DNA from: Chloroflexota bacterium
GTDB taxonomy: Bacteria; Chloroflexota; Dehalococcoidia; Lucifugimonadales; UBA826
DNA length: 57,126 bases
Assembly: GCA_003228105.1 (NCBI GenBank)
Contig: QGNN01000007.1
Location: 1 to 57,126 of the forward strand
Direction of reading: 5' to 3'
Part shown: positions 8,899-18,029 of the stretch, piece by piece
Layout of the letters: every line of letters begins with the position of its first letter
Numbering within the stretch: position 1 is the first letter of the stretch
The notes under the pieces: generated by a model
What the model saw: the letters and a program-made list of their open reading frames with translations, nothing else
Databases searched by the model: none
Told to the model about the DNA's origin: nothing
Position numbers and translations under genes: made by a program

Positions 8899-9786
8899 AT
8901 GCCATACGGTAGTGGGGACTATACATACGAAGTCGATCAAGATTGGGGCAGGTTACCAGAGGGGTACGAATTCAATCAGGTGGCAGGGGTAGCGGTGGAT
9001 AAGGAAGATAATGTATACCTTTATAACCGAAGTGAACATCAGGTCATGGTATTTAAAAAAAATGGTGATTTTTTAAAATCCTGGGATGTTAAATTTTCCA
9101 ATCCTCATGGAATGCACATAGGACCAGATGGGAATTTTTATTTTGCTGACCGTGATGCCCATGTCGTCCTTAAATACAGTCCAGACCAAACACTTCTACT
9201 TACTCTCGGCACTTACCATGTTGAATCAAATACCGGCTACAGTGGAAATCTGATGGTAGTTCCGCACCCGGCTGGACCCTTTAATCTGCCGACGGGGGTA
9301 GTTGTCGCTGACGACGGTAATATTTTCGTGTCGGATGGTTACGGAAATTGTAGATTCCATAAGTTCTCCCCTGATGGTGCGTTACTAGATACTTGGGGTG
9401 AAGCAGGAAAAAATAACCCCATGGATTTTCATCTTCCCCATGGAATAGGCCTAAACAATGATGGATTACTAGCAATCTGTGACCGCGAAAACCACAGAAT
9501 CCAATTTACCGATCAAGATGGGGAATTCATGTTTATTTGGGATGGATTCTTACAACCAACCGATATAGTCTTCGGACCAGATGGAGAAGCATACGTATCG
9601 GAATTGCAACACAGAATTTCAATATTAGATGCAGAAGGGAACTTGATAAGCCGGTGGGCAGATGAGAGTAGCTCATCCGCGGGTCATTTCATTGCCCCTC
9701 ACGGAATCGCTGTGGACTCTTCGAAAGATATCTATGTTGGAGAGGTTTTGGAAGGAAGGCGAATACAAAAATTTATTAGGCAATAA
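8899..9786 (+). CDS. NHL-repeat beta-propeller protein (peptidyl-alpha-hydroxyglycine lyase-like)
   Basis: 295 residues composed of NHL-type repeats: recurring GVAVDKEDNVYLYNR, GMHIGPDGNFYFADRDAH, VFVSDGYGNCRFHKFSPDG-like and GLLAICDRENHRIQ blocks that would form a six-bladed propeller. There is no signal peptide. The blade pattern with DGYGN and DRENHR resembles the lyase domain of peptidylglycine amidating enzymes, but catalytic function cannot be assigned. AGAGGAG sits before the ATG. A paralogue at 30566-31516 shares blade spacing and motifs. The gene lies between a TcuA-like flavoprotein and a ThDP enzyme, so a role in handling a small organic substrate is possible (inference). Confidence 0.85.
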   Translation: MPYGSGDYTYEVDQDWGRLPEGYEFNQVAGVAVDKEDNVYLYNRSEHQVMVFKKNGDFLKSWDVKFSNPHGMHIGPDGNFYFADRDAHVVLKYSPDQTLLLTLGTYHVESNTGYSGNLMVVPHPAGPFNLPTGVVVADDGNIFVSDGYGNCRFHKFSPDGALLDTWGEAGKNNPMDFHLPHGIGLNNDGLLAICDRENHRIQFTDQDGEFMFIWDGFLQPTDIVFGPDGEAYVSELQHRISILDAEGNLISRWADESSSSAGHFIAPHGIAVDSSKDIYVGEVLEGRRIQKFIRQ

Positions 9787-9818
9787 TCGAAAAATAAAAA
9801 TAATTTAGGAGACATTAA

Positions 9819-11462
9819 ATGAACGGTGACCAATTAATGGCCAGTTTACTGAAAAAAGAAGGAACCGAATGGATTTCCTGTTTCCCGGCTCAAACCTTGA
9901 TTGAAGCTTGCTCACAGGAAGGAATCAGACCTATCCTCTGCAGACAAGAACGAGCTGGGGTAAATATGGCCGACGCATATAGTCGGATCCACAATGGTAA
10001 CAAGATCGGGGTATTTACCATGCAAAATGGTCCAGGCGCAGAAAATGCATTTGGCGGAGTAGCACAAGCTTTTGCGGATAATGTACCCATGCTACTGATA
10101 CCAGGGGGATCCACTGAAAGAAGAGTAGGGGTCCATCCCGGATTTGACGCAATTCCAAATTATCAACATATAACTAAATGGGCAGGCCGTATTAACACGA
10201 TCGAGCGCATACCAGAAATGGTTAGCCAAGCATTCACTCATTTGAGAAATGGAAGACCTGGTCCCGTATTACTCGAATTGCCAGGTGATGTTGCCCATGC
10301 CGAAGTTCCAGCAGATATAGAAGAATACCAACCCAGTCGTTCATATAAATCATACGCAGCAAACGAAGATGTGAGGGATATAGTCACCGCTTTGCTAAAG
10401 GCAGAAGCACCTGTTATAAACGCAGGCCAAGGCACATTGTACGCAGAAGCCACAGATGAACTAATAGAATTTGCAGAGCTAGTCAATGTTCCGGTCATGA
10501 CCACCCTTGCGGGTAAAAGCGCCTATCCAGAAGATCATGCCCTAGCATTAGGCACTGGAGGCAATACGGGCACCTTAATGGTTGACAGATTTCTCCAAAA
10601 CACAGATTTCGTTTTGGGAATAGGAACTAGTTTCGCAATATCAAACTTCACTGCACCAATGCCTCAGGAGGCCACCAAGGCACAAATTACCAATACCGCT
10701 GAGGATATTAACAGAGATTACCGTGTCGAATACGGTGCGGTCGGTGATGCTAAATTAGTTTTGCAGCAATTGATTGAGGAAGCAAAATCCCAGCTAGGCG
10801 AGCATGGAAGGGGTGATGTGCACGGGGTAAAAGAAAAGATATCCATAATAAAAGATGAATTCATGAAAGAATGGGGACCAAGATTAAATTCAGATGAAAC
10901 TCCTATGAGTCCATACCGAGTATTCAATGAGATGATGAAGGCTATCGATCCCAGAAATGCGATAGTCACTCATGACTCCGGGTATCCTAGAAATCAGCTT
11001 GTTCCCTTTTGGCCGGCCCTCGCTCCTCGCTCCTATATAGGTTGGGGCAAATCAACACAACTGGGATACGGCCTAGGATTAGCGCTTGGCGCCAAAGTTG
11101 CAGCACCGGATAAACTAGTCATAAATGTTATGGGAGATGCTGCATTTGGTATGTCAGGTTTGGATATAGAGACTGCTAGCCGATCTGGACTTGGAACAAT
11201 AACGGTCGTATTGAATAATGGTGTCATGACACACTATTACGACCACTTTCCGCACGCGACGGAGAATTGGAAGAGTAATGAATTAGGTGGTATATATTCT
11301 GACACAGCAAAAAGTCTGGGAGCACATGGTGAACGAATACATAATCCGGATGAAATAGGTCCGGCAATGACAAGAGCTGTAGAAGTTGCTAACGGTGGGC
11401 AACCTGTACTACTGGAAATGATTACCAAAGAAGAAGAAAATATCTCAACCTATGGAAGATAG
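9819..11462 (+). CDS. Thiamine diphosphate-dependent enzyme, acetolactate synthase large-subunit-like
   Basis: 547 residues of the ThDP-enzyme superfamily, in the order PYR domain, central nucleotide-type domain, PP domain. The catalytic glutamate that activates the cofactor is in CRQERAGVNMADAY (about residue 48). The metal/diphosphate motif is VMGDAAFGMSGLD, ending in VLNNG about 30 residues later. It is typical of acetolactate synthase/benzoylformate decarboxylase/oxalyl-CoA decarboxylase relatives. No ilvN or ilvC lies nearby, so a catabolic decarboxylase or ligase role is more likely than valine synthesis. TTAGGAGA precedes the ATG. A truncated relative is at 13575-13904. Confidence 0.88.
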   Translation: MNGDQLMASLLKKEGTEWISCFPAQTLIEACSQEGIRPILCRQERAGVNMADAYSRIHNGNKIGVFTMQNGPGAENAFGGVAQAFADNVPMLLIPGGSTERRVGVHPGFDAIPNYQHITKWAGRINTIERIPEMVSQAFTHLRNGRPGPVLLELPGDVAHAEVPADIEEYQPSRSYKSYAANEDVRDIVTALLKAEAPVINAGQGTLYAEATDELIEFAELVNVPVMTTLAGKSAYPEDHALALGTGGNTGTLMVDRFLQNTDFVLGIGTSFAISNFTAPMPQEATKAQITNTAEDINRDYRVEYGAVGDAKLVLQQLIEEAKSQLGEHGRGDVHGVKEKISIIKDEFMKEWGPRLNSDETPMSPYRVFNEMMKAIDPRNAIVTHDSGYPRNQLVPFWPALAPRSYIGWGKSTQLGYGLGLALGAKVAAPDKLVINVMGDAAFGMSGLDIETASRSGLGTITVVLNNGVMTHYYDHFPHATENWKSNELGGIYSDTAKSLGAHGERIHNPDEIGPAMTRAVEVANGGQPVLLEMITKEEENISTYGR

Positions 11463-11496
11463 GCGATAAAATTCTGTGTGCACGCTGACTTTTATT

Positions 11497-12414
11497 CTAT
11501 ATTGTCGCCGTGTACACAGAATTCATAGCTAATGGTCTGAATTTGCGTTTGTATTGCCTCAGCCCATCAATATTTAGGTCGCTAGCGTCATTGACTAACT
11601 TATAATCCCTTAACATCCCAAAAGTTTTCCACCTAAGATATTCCGATAACCCATCAATTCCTATCACAGTCTTTGCCACAAAAAAGCAGGCCGTATTTTG
11701 GTTTATAGGGCCAGCCATAGAAAACCCAACCAGTTTTTTATCTACCTCAACCCCCCAAGCCATTAAGTCTTCCGTATCAAAATCACCAATGGAATTAAGG
11801 GCGGCTCGTGTATAGCCCCAGTCCAACAGAAATTTATTTTTCCTCCCTTGAAGAGAACGCCATTTCCCCAGCATTTCCAAGGCTGCAGGAACATCGTTTT
11901 TTTCCATTTGAAAAAATATGGGGTTTTTCCTGGTTGCCCTATTAATTTTCTTTCTAATATCTCTAAACATTCCACCTTCTAAACGAAATACCACATTTGG
12001 ATCATAAAGATATTCATTCTCTCTCTTTTCAATATGGATATCTTCCCTAAATATATTTCGGAGATGTAAAACGTCTGAAGAATCAACCCATAAAATTCGC
12101 ATTTCTGACTGATTCAGAGAATCCTTAATGCGTGAAAGATAAGTCTTTGTTTCCGAAGTCAAAGTGGAGGGGGGTATAACGAGGTCAATTCGATTAGAGT
12201 TTTTTCCAGTTATGTGTTGGAACAAAAAAAATGAGTTTCCTTTTCGAGCCAGATAGAGGGGTCTTCCAGGTGGTAAACTGTAGCAAGCAAGGTAGGGAGC
12301 AAAATAAACCCAGGAGTCTCTTTCTATTTTGTTGAATGTTTCCTTCAGCGAAGCAATATCAAATACTGTTAAAACTTTATAATTGTCTGTTATATTTTGA
12401 AGTAGTTTCCTCAG
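11497..12414 (-). CDS. DUF2156 / phosphatidylglycerol lysyltransferase C-terminal-like protein (GNAT fold), CTG start
   Basis: 305 residues when read from CTG 12414. The first in-frame ATG/GTG/TTG is a TTG 63 codons later (12225), which would cut into the domain. The upstream 63 codons are open and give family-like sequence (DSWVYFAPYLACYSLPPGRP). The CTG overlaps the TGA of the upstream gene as CTGA and has AAGGAG 8 nt before it. The C-terminal DLNIDGLRQYKRKFRP matches the closing signature of the DUF2156/MprF-like tandem GNAT family, which uses aminoacyl-tRNA or acyl donors. The protein has no membrane segments. Coupling to a BpsA-like gene suggests a shared polyamine or lipid substrate (inference). 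Confidence 0.75.
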   Translation of the reverse strand: MRKLLQNITDNYKVLTVFDIASLKETFNKIERDSWVYFAPYLACYSLPPGRPLYLARKGNSFFLFQHITGKNSNRIDLVIPPSTLTSETKTYLSRIKDSLNQSEMRILWVDSSDVLHLRNIFREDIHIEKRENEYLYDPNVVFRLEGGMFRDIRKKINRATRKNPIFFQMEKNDVPAALEMLGKWRSLQGRKNKFLLDWGYTRAALNSIGDFDTEDLMAWGVEVDKKLVGFSMAGPINQNTACFFVAKTVIGIDGLSEYLRWKTFGMLRDYKLVNDASDLNIDGLRQYKRKFRPLAMNSVYTATI

Positions 12415-13421
12415 TTTGATGTCTCCTTGGAATTCGTATAAATGAGATTAAGGGAAGTCGGGTCTGAGGTTTTTATATATCCAGATGAGAAAAATTTCCC
12501 CATCTTGCTTATCCCAGCATGCTTTTGTGAGCCGACATATTCGTTGAAAGCAGGGATTAGTTCTTGAGGTGAGAGGCCCATACTTGCTATGTTTTTGAAC
12601 AAACGGGCATTTTCAACTGGGATTAGATTCGAATAGGATACAAACCCTAAACCGTTCGTTCTTTTTTTTAACATTTCCGCACCAACGGAAATGAACCTCG
12701 TCAAACCCTCAACTGTATACGGCGGATCTGTAATAAATACATCCTGAGAATTTTTGTAACATGATGGGATTTCCTCAATAAAATCGATCTTATTCAAGCG
12801 TATCTCAAAATTAAGTTTAAAGCTCATAGATTCAATGAAATTTAATATTCTCTCATCAATATCAAAAACGGTTAAGCTATTTATTTTTAATCCGAATTGT
12901 GTAGTAAAAAGAAACATGGCAAGTGAAGTCAAATCATCATCCCCTAATATTGCTATATCCCTCCCCTCTATTGAGTCATTTTGATGGAAATACATAAGTC
13001 TTTTAAAACACGTCAAGGAGGTCGCATGGGATTGATCAAGACTATAGTCAGGAGAAGGTCTTTGTTTCGTCAATTCATCGAATTGAGAGACCAACCTGGT
13101 TACTGTATCTGAAACTTCATACTGGCAATTAAAGTCAGGAATCTTAGTGTCAAGTATTCCAATAGAACGCAAAAGCTTCATTCCTGTGTCCGTCAAAATC
13201 GCACCTCCTTTCCTTGAAAGGAGTTTCCTTTTCTCTAATTCCCGGCGAGTTGCTGAAAGTGCTGGTACAGGAATGCCGGTCGCCCTCGAAATATCATGTA
13301 TAGGTACCGTTCCTCCTCTAAGTATTTCCCTCATGATTAGCCTAACCCCCTGATACCCCTCCTGCAATCGTGAATCCACAGAAACTTGAATTAACATTTC
13401 CTCGGCCTCGGACTTATCCAT
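12411..13421 (-). CDS. BpsA-like N4-bis(aminopropyl)spermidine synthase (branched-chain polyamine synthase, DUF43)
   Basis: 336 residues. An N-terminal winged-helix-like domain (about 20-95; ISRATGIPVPALSATRRELEKR) precedes a Rossmann methyltransferase-like aminopropyltransferase domain. Diagnostic motifs are the DQSHAT segment near 129, AILGDDDLTS (about 157-166) and the TDPPYTVEG (231-239), which match BpsA enzymes. BpsA adds two aminopropyl groups from decarboxylated S-adenosylmethionine to spermidine and is best known from thermophiles. No speD/speE is in the window. Its stop TGA overlaps the CTG start of the DUF2156 gene, so the two are translationally coupled. The family is fairly secure; the exact product is not. 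Confidence 0.8.
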   Translation of the reverse strand: MDKSEAEEMLIQVSVDSRLQEGYQGVRLIMREILRGGTVPIHDISRATGIPVPALSATRRELEKRKLLSRKGGAILTDTGMKLLRSIGILDTKIPDFNCQYEVSDTVTRLVSQFDELTKQRPSPDYSLDQSHATSLTCFKRLMYFHQNDSIEGRDIAILGDDDLTSLAMFLFTTQFGLKINSLTVFDIDERILNFIESMSFKLNFEIRLNKIDFIEEIPSCYKNSQDVFITDPPYTVEGLTRFISVGAEMLKKRTNGLGFVSYSNLIPVENARLFKNIASMGLSPQELIPAFNEYVGSQKHAGISKMGKFFSSGYIKTSDPTSLNLIYTNSKETSN

Positions 13422-13574
13422 AAATTACACATACCCCTCGATAATACTAATTTTATGCTGTCGGAATGATAAAACGTAATTCCACAGCTTACTTCATCTC
13501 CAAATGATAAATAATGGAAATGTTATACTCCGCCTCATCTTAGCGGTAAGTACAAAATTTAGGGAGAGCATGTT

Positions 13575-13904
13575 ATGTTGGTAATAGATGCTATTTCACA
13601 AATTCTAAAGAAAGTTAGAAGCGGTATTCCGATTTTAACTGTGGTCCTTAATAATTCAACGATGGCCATAGAGACAGCTCACATGGCTTCCTCACATGAA
13701 CTGTACAGTACCAGGGATTTGGGTGGTGATTATGCAGATATGGCTAGAGCTATGGGTGGCTGGAGTGAAAGAATCGATGATCCGGCAAAAATACAAGACG
13801 CATTCCTTAGGGCAAAAAAGGCAACTGAAAACGGACACTCTGCGCTCCTGGAATTTATAACCTCGGAAGAGCAGGATTTTTCGTTCAGGGGAGCATTACG
13901 TTAG
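13575..13904 (+). pseudogene. Remnant of a ThDP-dependent enzyme (C-terminal end only)
   Basis: 109 codons that align by eye with the last fifth of the ThDP enzyme at 9819-11462: RSGIPILTVVLNN, then DLGGDYADMARAMGGWSERI, then a closing ALLEFITSEEQDFS. The PYR and central domains and the GDG metal motif are absent; the first ~14 codons are unrelated-looking sequence where that motif should be. A ribosome-binding site (AGGGAGAG) precedes the ATG, so a short product could be made, but it cannot be a working ThDP enzyme. I see no further homologous sequence in the 150 bases upstream. Confidence 0.75.
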
Positions 13905-13960
13905 CGATGTATTCCCGTAAATTTTTGCTGCCATATATTAGATGAAAAAGGTTAGTTCAT

Positions 13961-14839
13961 ATGAAGGATATCTTAACCGTTACCTTGTTGGGAACAGGTA
14001 CTCCTGTTCCTTTAATAGAAAGAATGGGATGCAGTATTTTGGTGCAGGCTGGAGAGGACAGCATATTAATCGATTGTGGTAGAGGAGCTGCGCAAAGGAT
14101 CAACCAGACTGAAACTCATATAAATTCAGTGACCACCGTATTGTTGACTCATTTACACTACGATCATTACATCGGAGTCCCTGATTTATGGCTCACAGGA
14201 TGGCTCTACGGCAGGACACAGGCAATGTCAGTGTATGGCCCCTCAGGTACAACAAACATGATTCACCACTTATCCAAGGCGTTTGAGATAGATGTCCACA
14301 TACGAAGAGATCTAGACGAGAAGTTTGATCCAGAAGGCGTACTAATTTCAGGACATGACATTGTTCCTGGATTTATTTATGAAAAATCAGGGTTGCAGAT
14401 TCAATCCTTTGAGGTAGATCATTATCCTGTTCCAGATGCAATGGGATACATAATCACTTACGGGAAGAGGAAAGTAGTAATCTCAGGTGACACTAGATAC
14501 ATGCCTACCATGGCTTCAATTGCAAAAGAAGCTGACCTTCTAATTCACGAAGTTGCAGCGCCTGAAGCAATATGGAAAAGATCAACTATGATCGGTAGAA
14601 ACCCTGAACACACCAAGAAAATTATCGATCATCATGCGACGCCGTCACAAGTAGGCTCGATTTTCGCGGAATCAACACCTAGATTAGGAGCCTTGTATCA
14701 TATTGTGGGAGGCCCTGGAGCGGAAGAAGAGATATCAGAAACCATCAAAAAGGTGTACAACGGAGATTTCCTCATACCAGATGACCTCACTGTTATTGAA
14801 ATTGGAGACGAGATCAAAATATCCAAGGTGCCTAGTTGA
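13961..14839 (+). CDS. Metallo-beta-lactamase-fold hydrolase (RNase Z/arylsulfatase-like)
   Basis: 292 residues. The N terminus begins with the strand LLGTGTPVP typical of the RNase Z-like branch. The dinuclear zinc motif THLHYDH is at residues 63-69 (H64, H66, D68, H69), with later ligands in VISGDTRY and a C-terminal IVGGPGAE. Length and motif order fit RNase Z-type MBL hydrolases, but the exosite arm of true tRNase Z is not evident, so an esterase or arylsulfatase-type role is equally possible. The gene is convergent with the HpaB-like gene and lies behind the ThDP remnant. Confidence 0.83.
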   Translation: MKDILTVTLLGTGTPVPLIERMGCSILVQAGEDSILIDCGRGAAQRINQTETHINSVTTVLLTHLHYDHYIGVPDLWLTGWLYGRTQAMSVYGPSGTTNMIHHLSKAFEIDVHIRRDLDEKFDPEGVLISGHDIVPGFIYEKSGLQIQSFEVDHYPVPDAMGYIITYGKRKVVISGDTRYMPTMASIAKEADLLIHEVAAPEAIWKRSTMIGRNPEHTKKIIDHHATPSQVGSIFAESTPRLGALYHIVGGPGAEEEISETIKKVYNGDFLIPDDLTVIEIGDEIKISKVPS

Positions 14840-14850
14840 ATATTACCAAC

Positions 14851-16296
14851 CTAACCTCGATCAATTATCTCAAGTGTCTTCTTCTTCACTAACTCCTTAT
14901 CATAGCTACCAAAACTAAGGGCAGCAGTTCGATGAGGGTCACCACTAAAAAACCTTTCGTACAAAACTTGGCGGCCACCAAATGAACTTATACTAATATC
15001 CCAGCCCATACGAAAAAGCTTGGTCCGTTGCTTGGCATCCAGTGTATCAGTCGATAAATACTCTTCAAGCAATTCTCCAATATCGGAATCGAAGTCTGCC
15101 TCAGTCGGAACAGCGATTAGACTACTAGATCCAATAAGTTGCAAAATCTCAATTAACCTAGGATATACAGATGTGAAAGAAGATTTCGCAGCAGACAGAG
15201 AAGCAGAATCTGGCTCCATGACCCCCCATTCGTTCATTTTAGCATTAGAGATGGAAGCTTCAAGGCAAGCTTTACTAATCTCATAAGGGGTTATCAACTC
15301 TGAAGCAAGAGCTTGTATATATGGAATTCCATTCGTACTTAAAGCTTCTGTCATTAAAGCTGCTAACCCAAGCACAAATTCCGCCTTAGCCATATTTTTG
15401 GTCACTATTTGTTGGTTAATATGGGGTCCTGCTCTAGTGTTCGAAAAAGCGGAATTGGATATTTCAACATTATTGAAAATAAATACTTTTTCCCAAGGTA
15501 CAAATACATCGTCAAATATAACGATTGCATCACCCTCGTCAAATTTTGATGACAGCGGATGGTCAAAAGAAGATCTGCCGACAGACAATGCTTCCCTGCA
15601 CAAGAATTTTAGTCCTGGGGTGTCGCAAGACACACCAAAAGCCAAAGCGTACTTTGATGCTTCCTTATCGGTTGGTACCACCGAAGATGGAAATACTAAT
15701 ATTTCGTCGGAGAGCGGGGCAAGAGTAGCTAATATACGAGCACCTTTCACTATGATCCCATCGTCTCTCTCACGTTTAACATGTAATCCGAGATCATCAC
15801 CTTTAGCATAGGAAGGGTATTTCTTTGTTTTGCGTACATTTACCAAGGTATGCGTGAGAGTTAAATCATTTTCCATCACATATCTGAAGTAATTCTGGAT
15901 ATTTTGGCCAAACGTTCTATCCTCTCTGCCAAAAAAATCAGAGGCAGCTGAACAAGCCATCAATATTACATTCATGTAGTCGGGAGTCCTAGCCAAAACT
16001 CCGCCACTAAATCTTGCCCAATTAAGCATCATATTGCCTCTTTGAATCAAATGATCCTTTGAGGTGGGTGTAATGAAGGAAAGTCCTTCAGATTTATCAT
16101 TACTCTCTGGGTTGAAAGTCATTTTTGAAGAAAGGCCAACATCATGTTGCATTTCGTACAAAGATGCTATGGAGTCGGCACAACCCGAGAAGGCTCTGTG
16201 ACTGGTTACATCTTTAACCTTCTCACCTTCAATCCAGAGATCTTTTGGGTGTAACCGTAACCTTTCCAGATATTGGTTTCCGTTCTTAGCTGGCAC
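14851..16296 (-). CDS. 4-hydroxyphenylacetate 3-hydroxylase (HpaB) family flavin monooxygenase
   Basis: 481 residues, typical of the large oxygenase component that uses reduced FAD from a separate reductase. Family landmarks include the N-terminal YLERLRLHPKDLWIEGEKV, the FINPESNDKSEG-like middle region, and VFVPWEKVFIFNN with the following cofactor-domain helices. The protein starts at GTG (16296) with AGGTG nearby. It lies 28 nt downstream of a VOC-family gene, together suggesting an aromatic-ring hydroxylation/ring-opening module. No flavin reductase is adjacent. Related proteins include 4-hydroxybutyryl-CoA dehydratases, but the sequence reads more like HpaB/PvcC. The substrate is unknown. 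Confidence 0.85.
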   Translation of the reverse strand: MPAKNGNQYLERLRLHPKDLWIEGEKVKDVTSHRAFSGCADSIASLYEMQHDVGLSSKMTFNPESNDKSEGLSFITPTSKDHLIQRGNMMLNWARFSGGVLARTPDYMNVILMACSAASDFFGREDRTFGQNIQNYFRYVMENDLTLTHTLVNVRKTKKYPSYAKGDDLGLHVKRERDDGIIVKGARILATLAPLSDEILVFPSSVVPTDKEASKYALAFGVSCDTPGLKFLCREALSVGRSSFDHPLSSKFDEGDAIVIFDDVFVPWEKVFIFNNVEISNSAFSNTRAGPHINQQIVTKNMAKAEFVLGLAALMTEALSTNGIPYIQALASELITPYEISKACLEASISNAKMNEWGVMEPDSASLSAAKSSFTSVYPRLIEILQLIGSSSLIAVPTEADFDSDIGELLEEYLSTDTLDAKQRTKLFRMGWDISISSFGGRQVLYERFFSGDPHRTAALSFGSYDKELVKKKTLEIIDRG

Positions 16297-16324
16297 TTTG
16301 CACCTACTATCCCGTCACAAGCCT

Positions 16325-16813
16325 CTAGGATGAGGAGGTGATTTCAGTGTCAGTTAATTTTTTTGCTTTTAAACCATCGAGAGAATCTGGAAAATCTCCA
16401 GCGAACAAATATCCGTCTTTCGGCCAAGATGATTTGGGCATTTCGTAGAAAATTTCGATCTCGTTACCATCAGGGTCAGATATGTAAAACCCTAAAGACA
16501 CTCCATGATCCGCGATGCTTCTAATTTCTAAGCCCTCAGCAACGCACTTCCGATGTATTTCCTTAACATCCTCCAATGATTCCATTTCCCATGCAAAATG
16601 TGCGAGAGAGTGAGTAGCAGAATCCTCTATGTCATCAGATTTAATAAGAGCTAGCTCATGAGAAGCATCCTCTCGAGCACTCATAAATATCATGGTCCCA
16701 GTGGGCCGTCTGGTAGTTACATGTAACCCCAGAATATTAGTGTAAAAATTTTCAGAATCATCAATATCATTTGCACGTAGGACAATATGTCCTAGCTGTT
16801 TTACTTTTACCAT
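16325..16813 (-). CDS. VOC-family (glyoxalase/extradiol dioxygenase) protein
   Basis: 162 residues with paired beta-alpha-beta-beta-beta modules. Predicted metal ligands are His9 (QLGHIVLRA), a histidine in LAHFAWEM and a glutamate in EIEIFYEMP. The segment SDPDGNEIEIFYE is characteristic of type I extradiol ring-cleaving dioxygenases and related VOC enzymes. It is first in a two-gene unit with the HpaB-like monooxygenase, which supports a catechol-type substrate (inference). The C terminus carries an extra lysine/aspartate-rich tail. Confidence 0.84.
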   Translation of the reverse strand: MVKVKQLGHIVLRANDIDDSENFYTNILGLHVTTRRPTGTMIFMSAREDASHELALIKSDDIEDSATHSLAHFAWEMESLEDVKEIHRKCVAEGLEIRSIADHGVSLGFYISDPDGNEIEIFYEMPKSSWPKDGYLFAGDFPDSLDGLKAKKLTDTEITSSS

Positions 16814-16918
16814 AATTAGTAACCTCCCACTAAATGACCTTTGAAATAAAATAACCCCAGTGAAACGATATCTTCTCTTTATACCTCAGCAGTTAAACAA
16901 GGAATGGTAGGTTTAATC

Positions 16919-17974
16919 CTATCCCTCTCTTGGAAACCAATAGCAACCATATTCGTCAACGCAGGGGGCACAATGGGCAACTAAATGACCGGGAGAAACT
17001 TCTCTCATGACGATCTCATTAGCGTCACAGGCTGGGTCAGGGGACGGACAGAGAGGGTCGTAACTGCAGGCGGACGGTGGAGACATCGGGCTCGGAACAC
17101 CCCCTCTCAATACTATCCTTTCTCTATCAGCCTCCATTAGAGGGTCTGGTATTGGAACAGCAGACAACAAAGCTTTGGTATATGGGTGAACTGGATTATC
17201 GTATAGCTCATTTCTCTCTGCTATCTCGACGATATGACCTAGGTACATAACCGCAATCCGATCACTAATGTGCTTCACCACTGATAAATCATGGGCGATG
17301 AATAGATATGTAAGGCCCAAATCTTCCTGAAGATCTTCAAGCAGGTTGATTATTTGCGCCTGAATCGACACGTCCAAAGCAGACACCGGCTCATCGCACA
17401 CTATGAAACTGGGATTAACCGCTAGAGCCCTGGCTATACCTATCCTTTGTCTCTGGCCTCCACTAAATTCATGGGGATATCTATCTGCCATGTACGGGCT
17501 CAGACCACAAGTCGTTAGCAACTCTGAAACCCTATCTCTATATTCACCTTTGCTAGCAGTCAACTTGTGCACTTTTAAAGGTTCGCCAACTATATCTCCA
17601 CAAGTCATACGAGGATTCAAAGATCCATATGGATCCTGAAATATCACTTGCATTTCCCTTCGCATCCTACGAAGTTGGCCTGCATTTAGGCTAGTAACAT
17701 CCACGCCATCGAAGAAAACTTCACCTGCTGTAGGTTTATACAATTGCAGGATGCATCTGCCAGTAGTTGTCTTACCACATCCACTTTCGCCTACAAGGCC
17801 AAGGGCCTCACCCTTTTTTATGGTAAAGCTCACATCATCTACAGCTTTTATTTCGGCGACTTTCTTCTGAAAAATAATGCCTTCATTGACTGGGAAATAC
17901 ATCTTAAGATTGCTAACTTCGAGTAAAGTATCCCCCACCTGAGCCTTTGAGGCGCCATCTGTTTTTGTAACCAT
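16919..17974 (-). CDS. Oligopeptide/dipeptide ABC transporter ATP-binding protein (OppF/DppF type)
   Basis: About 351 residues. Walker [10 protein letters not shown], signature [15 protein letters not shown] and Walker B FIVCDEP are intact, and the C-terminal oligopeptide-transporter domain with its cysteine motif ([14 protein letters not shown]) is present; some family members bind an Fe-S cluster there. The frame extends to GTG 17992, but ATG 17974 has GGAG at proper spacing. Downstream of the OppD-like gene in the same orientation, 55 nt away. Permease and binding-protein genes are not in the window. Confidence 0.92.
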   Translation of the reverse strand: MVTKTDGASKAQVGDTLLEVSNLKMYFPVNEGIIFQKKVAEIKAVDDVSFTIKKGEALGLVGESGCGKTTTGRCILQLYKPTAGEVFFDGVDVTSLNAGQLRRMRREMQVIFQDPYGSLNPRMTCGDIVGEPLKVHKLTASKGEYRDRVSELLTTCGLSPYMADRYPHEFSGGQRQRIGIARALAVNPSFIVCDEPVSALDVSIQAQIINLLEDLQEDLGLTYLFIAHDLSVVKHISDRIAVMYLGHIVEIAERNELYDNPVHPYTKALLSAVPIPDPLMEADRERIVLRGGVPSPMSPPSACSYDPLCPSPDPACDANEIVMREVSPGHLVAHCAPCVDEYGCYWFPREG

Positions 17975-18029
17975 TTTCACTCCACAAAACACGATTAACT
18001 ATTTATAACAAAATCTCATAGGTTTTTAA

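Noticed and set aside
11469-11523. Inverted repeat (about 13 of 14 bases) between the convergent ThDP and DUF2156 genes as a terminator
   Set aside because: The loop is about 26 nt, no T-run follows on either strand, and the right arm is the coding end of the DUF2156 gene.
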